Source: CALCCV01 sp964388665 (GTDB lineage: Bacteria; Bdellovibrionota; Bdellovibrionia; Bdellovibrionales; Bdellovibrionaceae). Taken from it: a DNA stretch of 54,457 bases. The DNA lies in assembly GCA_964388665.1 (NCBI GenBank), contig CAYMBJ010000022.1:1-54457 (forward strand), read 5' to 3'. This document shows, one piece after another, positions 9,716 through 18,117 of this stretch (positions within the stretch are counted from its first letter, which is position 1; each line of letters opens with the position of its first letter). The notes under the pieces were generated by a model. It was not told the DNA's origin. It saw only the letters and a list, made by a program, of their open reading frames with translations, and searched no databases. Position numbers and translations under genes: made by a program.

Positions 9716-10582
9716 ATGGGCACATTGATTCAAGTAAATACAAAGATAAATGCAATTCAAAATGCAAAGATAAACGCAACCGCTGGCGCAAAGACAGACG
9801 CAAAGACAGAAAGAGTGATTGGGAACAAAGCAAGCATGCGCGCTTTTGGCAAGAGGCGGGCGTCAGCATTCCGCATGGGAATTTTGGGTGTTTTGCTGCT
9901 GCAGGTTTGGCCTGCGAGTGCAGCAGACGAAGAGCCTGGAATCGCCTATTGTCAAAATAGCTATCGCTCCTGTTGGTTGGTGACTGAGGAGAGGGCGAAA
10001 GAGTTTCGCTTAGAATCTTTTTATGTGAACATATTTCCACAAAGCGTGGTGGAATTTAATGACCAGTCTCAGGTCAGATTGCATGACGGCCATCTCTATT
10101 TGCAAAAGGCTCAAGTTGCCTTTTCGGCACTGAACTTTTCTGGAAAAACCAATGGTCGCGAGATTTTGCTGCTTGAAGGCAATCGTGAGTTCAACAAGAT
10201 TCACAATTTGAGCTCATCACCCTTTCCCATTGAGCTTCGCGATGGCCGCAAATTTCAGGTGCCGCCGTGGATGTCACTGCGAGTGGGGCCAATTCAAGAA
10301 GATCGCCGTAATTTTATAGACTTGCCTCAGGTCTTGGAGTCGGCGGAAGTCATAGCCCTCCTTAACAAAGGTCTGGATTTGCGCACGGCCAAGGCGATGG
10401 AGCTTCTCATCACCGAAAACGTTTCGGTGGAGCGGGGTGCTGAGTTCAATCGCCGTGTGGCATCGCAGATCATTTCTGATCGAGATCGTGCCGAAAAAGA
10501 AAAGCAAGCGGCTGAGCAAGCCAAAATTGAACGGCAAAAGCAAATTCGTCGCCAATACCATCGCAAGGTCTTTGGCAAATAA
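9716..10582 (+). CDS. Secreted protein with basic coiled-coil tail, unknown function
   Basis: The open frame reaches back to a TTG at 9674 that overlaps the upstream stop. ATG 9716 (288 residues) has AAAAGG five bases upstream. ATG 9836 would give a classical signal peptide with a basic start, the core GILGVLLLQVW and cleavage after PASAA. If 9716 is used, about 40 low-complexity residues (Asn, Lys, Ala, Thr) precede that signal peptide. The mature part has a beta-rich central region (residues FNDQSQVRLHDGHLYLQKAQ), loosely like FecR-type sandwich domains. It ends in a highly charged helix rich in Lys, Arg, Glu and Gln. No family is confidently recognised. The true start is uncertain. Confidence 0.6.
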   Translation: MGTLIQVNTKINAIQNAKINATAGAKTDAKTERVIGNKASMRAFGKRRASAFRMGILGVLLLQVWPASAADEEPGIAYCQNSYRSCWLVTEERAKEFRLESFYVNIFPQSVVEFNDQSQVRLHDGHLYLQKAQVAFSALNFSGKTNGREILLLEGNREFNKIHNLSSSPFPIELRDGRKFQVPPWMSLRVGPIQEDRRNFIDLPQVLESAEVIALLNKGLDLRTAKAMELLITENVSVERGAEFNRRVASQIISDRDRAEKEKQAAEQAKIERQKQIRRQYHRKVFGK

Positions 10583-10747
10583 CTCTGACCAACGGCCATG
10601 TCTGCCGAAGCTAGAGAGAGCCAGTTCAATGCAATATTCCCACCTTAAGTCTTAGATCCAATGTCGTAGGCAATGATTTCCGTGAGACTTTGGTTTCGAC
10701 TCTGTGCTATTCTGTGGTGGGTATTTGTTTTTATTCAGGAGGACAGG

Positions 10748-12418
10748 ATGTCTTCAGTGTCGAATTCAGATCGCGCCAACTATGATGAGCGCGTCAGAGA
10801 TATGAAAGAGGATTACGAACAGCGGGAGGCAGAAAATGCCAAGCGGCGTGCTCGTGATCTCAAGCGGATTCAGCAAAAGCATGATGAAGAAGTGGCGGCA
10901 GTGAGAGAAGATTTTGACCGACGTCTTGCCGATATTCGCAGTCGCAGCAAAGAGGGCTTTTCGGAGCAAGAGATGGATCATCAAAAGAAAATCGAAGAGG
11001 TTCGTGAGCTCTATAAGGAGCAGTTGCGCAAAAAAGCAGAAGAAAATGAATTCAACATTCGTGAATGGCGAAAGGCCACCGAGGGCGAAAAGGCCCATAA
11101 GAGCAGGGCTGATCAAAATCGTGAACAACACTATATGGAACAGCACCAAAAGGAGTTGGCTAAGAAGGACGAGGTTTTTTCAAGAGCTAAAAATCAATAT
11201 GATGAGAGCCTTGATGAAACGGTCTCTGACAATCGTCGCAAACTTTTGACTGCTCACGAAAGAGAAATTCAGGCGCTCAACAAGTCTTGGCAGAACGACA
11301 AGGAGCGCGCGGAACTGGATAAAGAGGAGATGCGCAAGGCCTACGGCAGTACCATTGGGCAAAAGGAGCAGGAGCTTCGCTACAAAGACGCCTATTGGAA
11401 CAATCGATTTCAAGACTTAGCAACAAAGGAAGCGGCTCAGGAAGAGGGTGGCGAAACTCAGAGTCAATTGTTGCAATCTGAAAACGCGCGCATTCAAAAG
11501 CGCTTTCGTGAAGCTCTGGATAAGAGATCTGAACAGATGGGTGATACAGAAGGGTATCTGCGCAACTCCCTCGAAGAGCGGGTGAACTCTCAGGTTCGTA
11601 GCAAGCAGAGCGAAATTGAACGCCTCAAGGGAAAGCTCAACAACACCATCACCACGGATCGTCGTTTGCGCGAGGTGGAGCGTCGTAACTTGATCAACGA
11701 CTACGAAGAGAAGCTCAAAATGTTGGGTAAAAATAATGAAGAAAACAAAGAAGTGCTGATGGAATTGAGTCAGGACCGAATTGAAAAAGCGCTCGAAAAA
11801 AAGGAGTCGGCGTCGCGCTTGGTGGATCGTGACCACCGCGAGCGGATGGCACACATGAGAACTGAGTTTCGCGATGGGTTGGACGCGATTGAGCAGCATC
11901 GCAATCATGAGGTGGAAAGAGTCAAAGGACAGGCCGATCGCCAAGTGGAGATTTTTCAAAACAAGGCCGCAAACGAAACCAAAATGCTCAACCAGTTTCA
12001 ATATGACAGCCTGGAGAGTCTGAAGGACAATTATTCAGAACGATTGACTCAGGAGCGAGAATTCAATGCTTCGCGTTTTTCGAAAATGAATCGCGATATT
12101 CAAGAAAAATTTAAAAATTCAGAAGAAAAATTTACGCGCCGCTTAGACAATACAGTTCGCGATTATGAGGCCCGTTTAGAAAACATGCGCTATAATCATC
12201 AAAAGGATATGCAAAGTCTCAAACAAGAGTATGATCGAAGACTGAAGGCCAAAGATAAGGGCACCGATTTGGAAAAAGACACGTTGGTCACGAAGTACGA
12301 ACAAAAGATTGCGCAGCTCAATGATCAGCATGATCAAAATTTGGAGCGCGTACGAGATCGTCATCGTGAGGACGTCACCAATTTGACAAAAAGGGTTAGC
12401 TATCAAAGGAAGGCGTAG
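10748..12418 (+). CDS. Long cytoplasmic coiled-coil protein
   Basis: A 556-residue protein that is almost entirely charged coiled coil: Glu, Lys, Arg, Asp and Gln dominate, with heptad-like spacing of Leu, Met and Ile and very few prolines or glycines. There is no signal peptide or membrane segment. ATG 10748 is chosen because AGGAGGACAGG lies directly upstream; the longer frame from 10673 lacks a site. Its composition is that of a rod or filament-forming protein, comparable in general build to intermediate-filament-like or scaffold proteins, but I cannot name a family. It is followed 18 bp later by pyruvate kinase and probably shares its transcript. A structural or scaffolding role is inference. 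Confidence 0.8.
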   Translation: MSSVSNSDRANYDERVRDMKEDYEQREAENAKRRARDLKRIQQKHDEEVAAVREDFDRRLADIRSRSKEGFSEQEMDHQKKIEEVRELYKEQLRKKAEENEFNIREWRKATEGEKAHKSRADQNREQHYMEQHQKELAKKDEVFSRAKNQYDESLDETVSDNRRKLLTAHEREIQALNKSWQNDKERAELDKEEMRKAYGSTIGQKEQELRYKDAYWNNRFQDLATKEAAQEEGGETQSQLLQSENARIQKRFREALDKRSEQMGDTEGYLRNSLEERVNSQVRSKQSEIERLKGKLNNTITTDRRLREVERRNLINDYEEKLKMLGKNNEENKEVLMELSQDRIEKALEKKESASRLVDRDHRERMAHMRTEFRDGLDAIEQHRNHEVERVKGQADRQVEIFQNKAANETKMLNQFQYDSLESLKDNYSERLTQEREFNASRFSKMNRDIQEKFKNSEEKFTRRLDNTVRDYEARLENMRYNHQKDMQSLKQEYDRRLKAKDKGTDLEKDTLVTKYEQKIAQLNDQHDQNLERVRDRHREDVTNLTKRVSYQRKA

Positions 12419-12436
12419 TGCTTTGTTAGGTGAAGG

Positions 12437-13945
12437 ATGAAACTTTGCGATCGTAGGGCAAAAATTGTTGCGACCATTGGCCCAGCCACAGCCTCGAAAG
12501 AGGCTCTTGAAAAGGCCATTCGATCTGGGATGAATGTGGCTCGCCTGAACTTTTCTCATGGAACACACGAAGATCATGCCAAAGTGATTGGATGGATTCG
12601 CGAGCTGACGGTGGAGTTGGCAGCGCCCGTGAGTCTGTTGCAGGATTTGCAGGGTCCTAAAGTTCGGGTGGGGCGATTTGCCAAGGGCAGCATTCCGCTA
12701 AAGCCGGGGCAAACTTTGCAAATGACCGTCGAAAACATTCAGGGCGACGAAAATCTCATTCCCTCTGATTTTCCTGAGTTGATTGATTCGGTCCACGTTG
12801 GCTCTAGAGTTTTGCTTGATGATGGGCTGATCGAACTGGTTGTCAAAAATAAGATCTCCAATACACGTATCGAAGTTGAAGTGATTTTTGGTGGCATCTT
12901 GAAAGACCGAAAGGGTATGAATTTGCCAGGGGCCCGGCTTCCAGTCGAGTGCATGACTGACAAAGATTTGCAGGATCTTAAGTTTGGACTTGCCCACAAG
13001 GTGGACTTTGTTGCCCTCAGTTTTGTGCGAAAAGGCAAAGACATTCGTCAACTCAGAGAGCTGATTGATGCCAGCCAGTGTGATGCAAAGATCATTGCAA
13101 AAATTGAGATGTGGGAAGCACTAGAAAATTTGGAAGAGATCACGCGCTTGAGCGATGCTGTGATGGTGGCTCGCGGTGATCTGGCTGTGGAAGTCGGCCA
13201 GAGTCGCTTGCCCGGTTTTCAAAAGAAGATCATTTCGCTTTGCAATCGTCTCGGAAAGCCAGTGATCACGGCGACGCAGATGCTCGATTCTATGGTAGAA
13301 AATCCTCGCCCCACAAGAGCTGAGATCACAGATGTGGCCAATGCTGTGTTGGATGGCTCAGATGCCTTGATGCTTTCTGCCGAGACGGCCAGTGGCGCCT
13401 TTCCTTTTCAGTGTCTGCAAACAATGCATGAGATCATTGTGGAAGTGGAAAGAAATGAAGAGAAGTATTACAAACTCTCACTTGATGATGAATTCTTGAG
13501 TGTGCCAGCCTCCATCGCGGCCTCAGCCAGCCTCAGTGCTCTGAAATTGAAAGCCACATCCATCGTTTGCCTCACCACCACCGGAAAAACTGCCAACATC
13601 ATTGCGGCCTTTCGCCCCAAAGCGAAAATTTTTGCAGTTACCGATCGCATCGACGTGCTCAATAAAATGGAACTGAGTTGGGGAATTCAAACTCTCGGAA
13701 TACAGCCCTACAAAACCATGGAAGATGTGCTCGTACAGATGGATCAGATCTTGGTGGAGTATGGTCTCGGTAAAACCGGCGACCGCGTGATCCTCACCCT
13801 TGGACAACCCATTGAAACTGGCAGTAAAACCAATTCGATATTTGTTCACACCATTGGTGCCGAAGAGTTTCATCGGTTGGATGATTCTCGGCTGCCGCTT
13901 CGGTGTCGGCGAAATCCCCATATACCAATTTCGATTCAAGCTTAG
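12437..13945 (+). CDS. pyk: Pyruvate kinase
   Basis: Converts phosphoenolpyruvate and ADP to pyruvate and ATP, the last step of glycolysis. The protein has 502 residues. The N-terminal RRAKIVATIGPA and NVARLNFSHG motifs, the active-site KIEMWEALENLEEI segment, MVARGDLAVEVG and TATQMLDSMVENPRPTRAE are all present, so the enzyme looks complete and active. The start is ATG 12437, with AGGTGAAGG just upstream. Family members usually end soon after the last strand (here IFVHTIG). This one continues for about 28 further residues rich in Arg, Leu and Pro, and its stop codon sits at the edge of a large intergenic palindrome (13945-14073), so the tail may derive from repeat sequence. Confidence 0.97.
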   Translation: MKLCDRRAKIVATIGPATASKEALEKAIRSGMNVARLNFSHGTHEDHAKVIGWIRELTVELAAPVSLLQDLQGPKVRVGRFAKGSIPLKPGQTLQMTVENIQGDENLIPSDFPELIDSVHVGSRVLLDDGLIELVVKNKISNTRIEVEVIFGGILKDRKGMNLPGARLPVECMTDKDLQDLKFGLAHKVDFVALSFVRKGKDIRQLRELIDASQCDAKIIAKIEMWEALENLEEITRLSDAVMVARGDLAVEVGQSRLPGFQKKIISLCNRLGKPVITATQMLDSMVENPRPTRAEITDVANAVLDGSDALMLSAETASGAFPFQCLQTMHEIIVEVERNEEKYYKLSLDDEFLSVPASIAASASLSALKLKATSIVCLTTTGKTANIIAAFRPKAKIFAVTDRIDVLNKMELSWGIQTLGIQPYKTMEDVLVQMDQILVEYGLGKTGDRVILTLGQPIETGSKTNSIFVHTIGAEEFHRLDDSRLPLRCRRNPHIPISIQA

Positions 13946-14073
13946 CAGGCTCCTGAAAAAGGCTGATCTGCTTCGTTCTCGATGCCAAATCTCACTCCAA
14001 CATAGATTTTACTATGCTTACGTTCGATTTGGCATCTGCGGCCTCGCAGCTCAGACCTTTTTGAGGAGCCTGC
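13945..14073. repeat. 129-bp nested imperfect palindrome after pyk
   Basis: Three nested inverted repeats share one centre. The outer arms are GCAGGCTCCTGAAAAAGGCTGA (13945-13966) and its near complement ending at 14073. The middle arms are GATGCCAAATC (13981-13991) and GATTTGGCATC (14026-14036), exact complements. The inner arms CATAG/CTATG are at 14001-14016. The element starts at the last base of the pyk stop codon. It lies between convergent genes, so it could act as a bidirectional transcription terminator or as a structured intergenic repeat (REP/ERIC-like). There is no long T-run. Confidence 0.75.
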
Positions 14074-14084
14074 AGGACCTTTGT

Positions 14085-14132
14085 TGGCTGCGGCTGAGCA
14101 ACGAAGGTATAGGGATTAAGTGGAATGGATAT
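14085..14132 (-). repeat. Diverged half copy of the 125-bp palindromic element
   Basis: Read on the minus strand, this stretch matches the first 48 or so bases of the 125-bp element found at 22611 and 33354. The core TGAGCAACGAAGGTATA followed by GGATTAAGTGGAA (plus-strand order) is nearly identical to the complement of those copies. It ends at the TAA stop codon of the histone-fold gene (14132-14134). The other half is not clearly recognisable; the nested palindrome of 13945-14073 lies where it would be. Confidence 0.65.
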
Positions 14133-14665
14133 TATTCGGTGAAGTCGCGACTCATGATGGTCTTGCGGCCGTCCGTGCGTGCATTGTTCATCATTTGATC
14201 GAGGATTTTTCGCAGATACTCGGAAAGAGTTTCATAGACTTCTTGCGAGGTGTTCATGTCGGCGCGGTCTTTGACGTACTGGCGAACCTTAGAGGCCACC
14301 ACCAAAATTTCGTTTTCCATGGACGAAATGGCAGAGGCTCGGGGCGCTGTAGCTGTGTGGGAAGTGTTTTGCGGGCGCACGATGATTCGTCTGCCGCTGC
14401 CGCCTTCGTTGGTGGCGGAGCTTCCAGCACCTTGCTCTGCGGCCCACGCTTCGGCGGAGGGTGAGAGTTTCTCTATGGCGCCGGCGTCACGGTGGCGTGC
14501 ACCCGGAAGATGTCGCTCCCAGCATTCCACTTTGCAAAAGACCAAACCAGTTCGCTTTCCTGTGCAGGTGGAGACGGAGCATTCAAAGTATTTTGTTTTA
14601 AAGCCGATGGGCTTTTTGCATGAGGAACAAAGGCGCCAATGATTTGCATTTGCTTTTTCATCCAT
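14132..14665 (-). CDS. Zinc-finger protein with C-terminal histone fold
   Basis: A 177-residue protein. Residues 13-58 hold a cysteine/histidine array (C13, C16, C29, C34, C44, C48, H52, H58), spaced like a two-zinc cross-brace finger of the ZZ/MYND sort. Residues 65-115 are a flexible Ser/Ala/Gly-rich linker. Residues about 118-177 read as a histone fold: helix 1 (LVVASKVRQYVKDRA), MNTS, a long helix 2 (EVYETLSEYLRKILDQMMNNA), then DGRKTIMSRD. That last piece carries the histone RxTxxxxD signature (R167, T169, D174), with helix 3 nearly absent. Bacterial histones are known in Bdellovibrio; finger-bearing variants have been noted in surveys of prokaryotic histones. ATG 14665 is chosen because AAGGAGG lies six bases upstream. 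It follows the cyclic-nucleotide-binding gene by 11 bp, so the two likely form an operon. DNA binding is expected but not shown. Confidence 0.85.
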   Translation of the reverse strand: MDEKANANHWRLCSSCKKPIGFKTKYFECSVSTCTGKRTGLVFCKVECWERHLPGARHRDAGAIEKLSPSAEAWAAEQGAGSSATNEGGSGRRIIVRPQNTSHTATAPRASAISSMENEILVVASKVRQYVKDRADMNTSQEVYETLSEYLRKILDQMMNNARTDGRKTIMSRDFTE

Positions 14666-14676
14666 CAAGGACCTCC

Positions 14677-15696
14677 TTATCGCAGCTGTTTGCGCAGGTT
14701 GTTGGCCATGCCCCAAAAGAGACAGGGGCGCTCAACATTTTCGAGCAAAACATGCGTGTAGACGCCTGTCTCTTCCATTGTTTTTTCTGAAATCAAATTC
14801 TTTTCAACCAATGAGTTGATGTCTTCGCCCTTTATTAAAAACCCAAAGTCTTTCATGGAGTCATTTTGCAGTTCCGTCAATGAAACTTTGCGGGAGCCGT
14901 TTTTGCCTTCCGGAGATTTTTTTGCATATTCTATTAGCGCAGTCAGTATTTTAACCTCTTGCTCATTGAGCATCGGCGGCTTGTCTTTGTCCGGCTTGAA
15001 CAAAAAATCGTTATACCATTCGACAAATTCAAACAAGACCTCTGGCTGCAAATTGGTGATGCGGATCTTGCCCTCACCGAGGTCTTCAAGGTTGATGCAA
15101 TTCATGGCCTTTAAGGCATCCATCACGCTTTGCATTTTATTGGTGGCTTCTTGAAAGACTTGGATCGTGTACTTTCTCAGCATTCCGGCGGGAACGATGG
15201 AAACACCATTTTCATGGGAGCCGTATTTGAGGCTCACCAAATTAAAAATGGACAGAAACTTGTTGATCACATGTGGGGGAAATCTTTCGTCGTCAGGTTT
15301 GGATTGATCGAGTAGGCGAATTCGCTTATTGGCTTCGCGCAGATTTTCACTCATGGTTTTGATGATGGCGCGCACCCAGGCGGGCAGCTGCTCCATTTGC
15401 AACTTCAAGCCTGGATAAGGTAGCGCAATCACTTCGGTGTCTTTGACGGCTTTGGCATTTGCTGAGCGAGGCTTGGCGTCAAAGAGGGCCATTTCTCCTA
15501 ACATCGCTCCGGGAGTTAGCTCGGCCAAAACAATCTCGGTTGTGCCCTTTGTTTTGGTGATGGCGATCGTGCCACTCTTCACAATGTACATATTGTCCGG
15601 ACTGTCATTTTCGCGAAAGAGATAAGTGTCTTTTGCCAATTTGCGCGCTATTGCCATGTGATCATTATGACTGTAATTGTCACACTCATCCATCAA
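14677..15696 (-). CDS. Cyclic-nucleotide-binding (Crp/Fnr-type) sensor protein
   Basis: A 339-residue protein. An N-terminal cNMP-binding domain (about residues 14-115) includes a phosphate-binding cassette with GEMALFD followed by RSANA (residues 67-81), matching the GE...L....RxA pattern. A long helix follows (about 108-130). The C-terminal 200 residues hold probable winged-helix-like segments but no clear Crp helix-turn-helix, so it may not be a classical Crp regulator. Start choice is uncertain: the frame opens with two ATGs at 15696 and 15693, another is at 15657, and none has a good ribosome-binding site. The histone-fold gene lies 11 bp downstream in the same direction, suggesting joint expression. 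Confidence 0.85.
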   Translation of the reverse strand: MMDECDNYSHNDHMAIARKLAKDTYLFRENDSPDNMYIVKSGTIAITKTKGTTEIVLAELTPGAMLGEMALFDAKPRSANAKAVKDTEVIALPYPGLKLQMEQLPAWVRAIIKTMSENLREANKRIRLLDQSKPDDERFPPHVINKFLSIFNLVSLKYGSHENGVSIVPAGMLRKYTIQVFQEATNKMQSVMDALKAMNCINLEDLGEGKIRITNLQPEVLFEFVEWYNDFLFKPDKDKPPMLNEQEVKILTALIEYAKKSPEGKNGSRKVSLTELQNDSMKDFGFLIKGEDINSLVEKNLISEKTMEETGVYTHVLLENVERPCLFWGMANNLRKQLR

Positions 15697-15815
15697 AAAC
15701 TAGGGTCCAGTCCATAAGGCGATTAAAATGTATTGGCATCGCATAAGAGGTTTCCTTTTTAGGATATTGGATCAATGCTGATTGCTATGGACTTAATTCC
15801 GAAAAGATCCAGATA

Positions 15816-17456
15816 ATGGGAAGCCCTAGATTTTCTCATGATGAAATCTCACAGCTCTTCGCCCAGGTCGAAGGTGACGCCAATATTGGTAGCTGGGTTT
15901 GGTATTTGGATAACAATGAGGTCAAGTGGTCGCCTCAGCTTTTTAAAATTCTCGGAGTGCCAATCACCGAGAAACCTACGCACGAGCTTTACTTTAACAG
16001 CATTCATCCTGAAGATCGCCAGTTACAGGCTGGCCAGGTGGGGCGTGATGACTGGCCTAAGGGCGAACTGCCTTCTATCGAGTGTCGTGTGCGCCATGGC
16101 AATGGCGATATAAGGTATGTAAAGATTCACGGCAGAACTTTGCAAAATGATCTTGGAGAAACAGATGTCATATTAGGAACCATGATTGATGTCACTGCCA
16201 GTCGTGAGAATGAAAAGTTGCGGATCGAGGCGGCACGGCTGCAAGCCATGGGTAGCATGGCAGCGGGCATTGGTCATGACTTTAATAATTTTTTACAGAT
16301 CATCATGAGTGGCGTGAGTTATTTGCAAACTCATGGTAAAAACCAGGGCTTTGGTAGAGAGCAGCTTGAAAAAATTCGCGCCATCGAGAATTCGTCATTG
16401 TTGTGTTCCGCCTTGAGTAAGAAAATGATCTCCTTAACTGAAGGCAGTGAGACGCAAGCCTACTGCACAGATTTGCCCGCCAGTCTCAACAAGGTAAAAG
16501 AAATTTTAAAAACATTGGTGGGCGAACGAACAAAAGTGATCGCGCAGTCTTCCGGAGAGCTGTTCGCCCATATTGACTATTTGGACTTCAATCAGATACT
16601 GGTCAATTTGGTGAAGAATTCGCGAATTGCCATTGACAAGAAAACCAATGCTCTGGCAACGCCTGAAGATTTTTTTGGTGAGATCAATATCAAACTGTTT
16701 TCCGCTTCAATCAAAGCAGGTGAAGTTGCCAATCTTAACGCCGGGACTTACATTTGTCTGCAGGTCACCGACAATGGCTGCGGAATTCCCGCAGAGTCCA
16801 TTGGGAGAGTTTTTGATCCTTTCTTTTCGACCAATCGAAATCAAGGTGGGTCCGGCCTGGGACTCAGTCGTGTCTATGCGATGCTGCAAAAGTACAAGGG
16901 GGGATTTGCAATCCAAAGTGATGCCGCCACCGGCACCGTTTTTCGGTTGTACTTTCATCCCGGAAGCCGCGAAAGCCTGATCAATCAACCGCAGTCATCA
17001 GTGGGGCAAGTCGAGCTTCGCGGAGAGCCCTCGGAAGAGCCCTCGGAGAAGCCCACGGTGGAGCTCGCGCCCCAGAGTTTGCCTAGGGTCATTTATGTTG
17101 AAGACAATGTGGAGCTTCAAGAGGTGGTGCTGGATGTGCTCAATCTGCACGGATTTGACATCAAGCCCTTCCGCAGTGGCGAAGAGCTGGTGACCTATAT
17201 CGACCCCCTAGCTCAGCCGGATTTTGATGTGGTGCTAACGGATGTTGCTATGTCGGGAATCAATGGTGTGGAGATGGCCATGAAGCTGTGGCAAAAATGG
17301 CCGAAGGTTAAAATTATCTTTTTGACGGGCTACGGTGAGCCGGAAGAGATTTCGATGCTGAGCTCGCTAGTGAATCAATATGAAGTCTTGAGCAAGCCCA
17401 TTGAGATGGAAGTTCTCGTGCAGAAAATCATCGCGATATCTGCACTGCCTGAATAG
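15816..17456 (+). CDS. Soluble PAS hybrid histidine kinase with receiver domain
   Basis: A 546-residue cytoplasmic signalling protein. It has an N-terminal PAS-3-like domain (about residues 20-130). The dimerisation/phosphoacceptor box GIGHDFNN has phospho-His H154. The kinase ATPase domain carries the N box NLVKNS (264-269), the DNGCGIP box (319-325), FDPFFST and GSGLGL (345-350). The C-terminal receiver domain (about 424-540) has acidic residues E429 and D430, phospho-Asp D476 in the VVLTDVAM segment, and K527. The H-box type with HDFNN belongs to the large HWE/HisKA-related group of NtrB-like kinases. A Pro/Glu-rich linker (about 400-420) joins kinase and receiver. No membrane segment is present, so the signal is intracellular. 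No partner regulator is adjacent; the gene is convergent with the CoA-transferase operon, with stop codons 1 bp apart. Confidence 0.93.
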   Translation: MGSPRFSHDEISQLFAQVEGDANIGSWVWYLDNNEVKWSPQLFKILGVPITEKPTHELYFNSIHPEDRQLQAGQVGRDDWPKGELPSIECRVRHGNGDIRYVKIHGRTLQNDLGETDVILGTMIDVTASRENEKLRIEAARLQAMGSMAAGIGHDFNNFLQIIMSGVSYLQTHGKNQGFGREQLEKIRAIENSSLLCSALSKKMISLTEGSETQAYCTDLPASLNKVKEILKTLVGERTKVIAQSSGELFAHIDYLDFNQILVNLVKNSRIAIDKKTNALATPEDFFGEINIKLFSASIKAGEVANLNAGTYICLQVTDNGCGIPAESIGRVFDPFFSTNRNQGGSGLGLSRVYAMLQKYKGGFAIQSDAATGTVFRLYFHPGSRESLINQPQSSVGQVELRGEPSEEPSEKPTVELAPQSLPRVIYVEDNVELQEVVLDVLNLHGFDIKPFRSGEELVTYIDPLAQPDFDVVLTDVAMSGINGVEMAMKLWQKWPKVKIIFLTGYGEPEEISMLSSLVNQYEVLSKPIEMEVLVQKIIAISALPE

Positions 17457-17457
17457 T

Positions 17458-18114
17458 TTATATTTTCATGGGACGGCAGTCGGGTGCCACTTCCATCTTG
17501 CCTTCAGTGGCACGTTGAATTTGCTCAATGGTCACGTCGGGGGCGTGCTCACGAAGCAAAAAACCTTGTGGAGTGATATCAAGGACTCCTAGGTCCGTGA
17601 CCACTTTGTGAATGCACTTTTTGCCTGTAAGCGGCAGCAAGCAACGTTTCTTTAATTTGGAATTTCCCTCTTTATCCGCGTGCTGCATGGCAACGATCAC
17701 TTTCTTGGCACCTGCCACCAGGTCCATGGCTCCACCCATGCCCTTGATCATCTTTCCTGGGACCATCCAGTTGGCGATGTTTCCTTCTTCGTCCACTTCC
17801 ATGGCGCCCAAAATGGTCAAATCAATATGGCCGCCGCGGATCATGGCAAAGCTGTCTGCCGAAGAAAAAAATGAAGCTCCTGGGAGGGTCGTGACCGTCT
17901 GCTTGCCGGCATTGATCAAATCAGGATCCACGTCCTTTTCTAAGGGGAAGGGGCCCACACCCATAATTCCATTTTCACTTTGCAGCATGACCGATTTTGT
18001 TGTTGGGACAAAATTGGCCACCAAGGTGGGAATGCCGATTCCCAAATTGACGGTATAGCCATCTTGCACTTCTTCTGCTATCCTCTTGGCGATCTGATCG
18101 CGTGTTAATGGCAT
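17458..18114 (-). CDS. scoB: 3-oxoacid (acetoacetate) CoA-transferase, beta subunit
   Basis: A 218-residue subunit B of the heterodimeric transferase that moves CoA between succinyl-CoA or acyl-CoA and acetoacetate. The motif SENGIMG near residues 46-52 carries the catalytic glutamate (E47), which forms the glutamyl-CoA thioester. The N-terminal NLGIGIPT glycine-rich loop is also present. The length is normal for the family. It follows the alpha subunit by three bases and the thiolase before it, giving a three-gene operon for converting acetoacetate to two acetyl-CoA. The stop codon is directly beside that of the convergent kinase gene. Confidence 0.95.
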   Translation of the reverse strand: MPLTRDQIAKRIAEEVQDGYTVNLGIGIPTLVANFVPTTKSVMLQSENGIMGVGPFPLEKDVDPDLINAGKQTVTTLPGASFFSSADSFAMIRGGHIDLTILGAMEVDEEGNIANWMVPGKMIKGMGGAMDLVAGAKKVIVAMQHADKEGNSKLKKRCLLPLTGKKCIHKVVTDLGVLDITPQGFLLREHAPDVTIEQIQRATEGKMEVAPDCRPMKI

Positions 18115-18117
18115 GGG

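Noticed and set aside
11417..12001. Minus-strand frame of 194 codons inside the coiled-coil gene
   Set aside because: It is hydrophobic only because it mirrors charged codons; there is no ribosome-binding site and the plus-strand gene is well supported.
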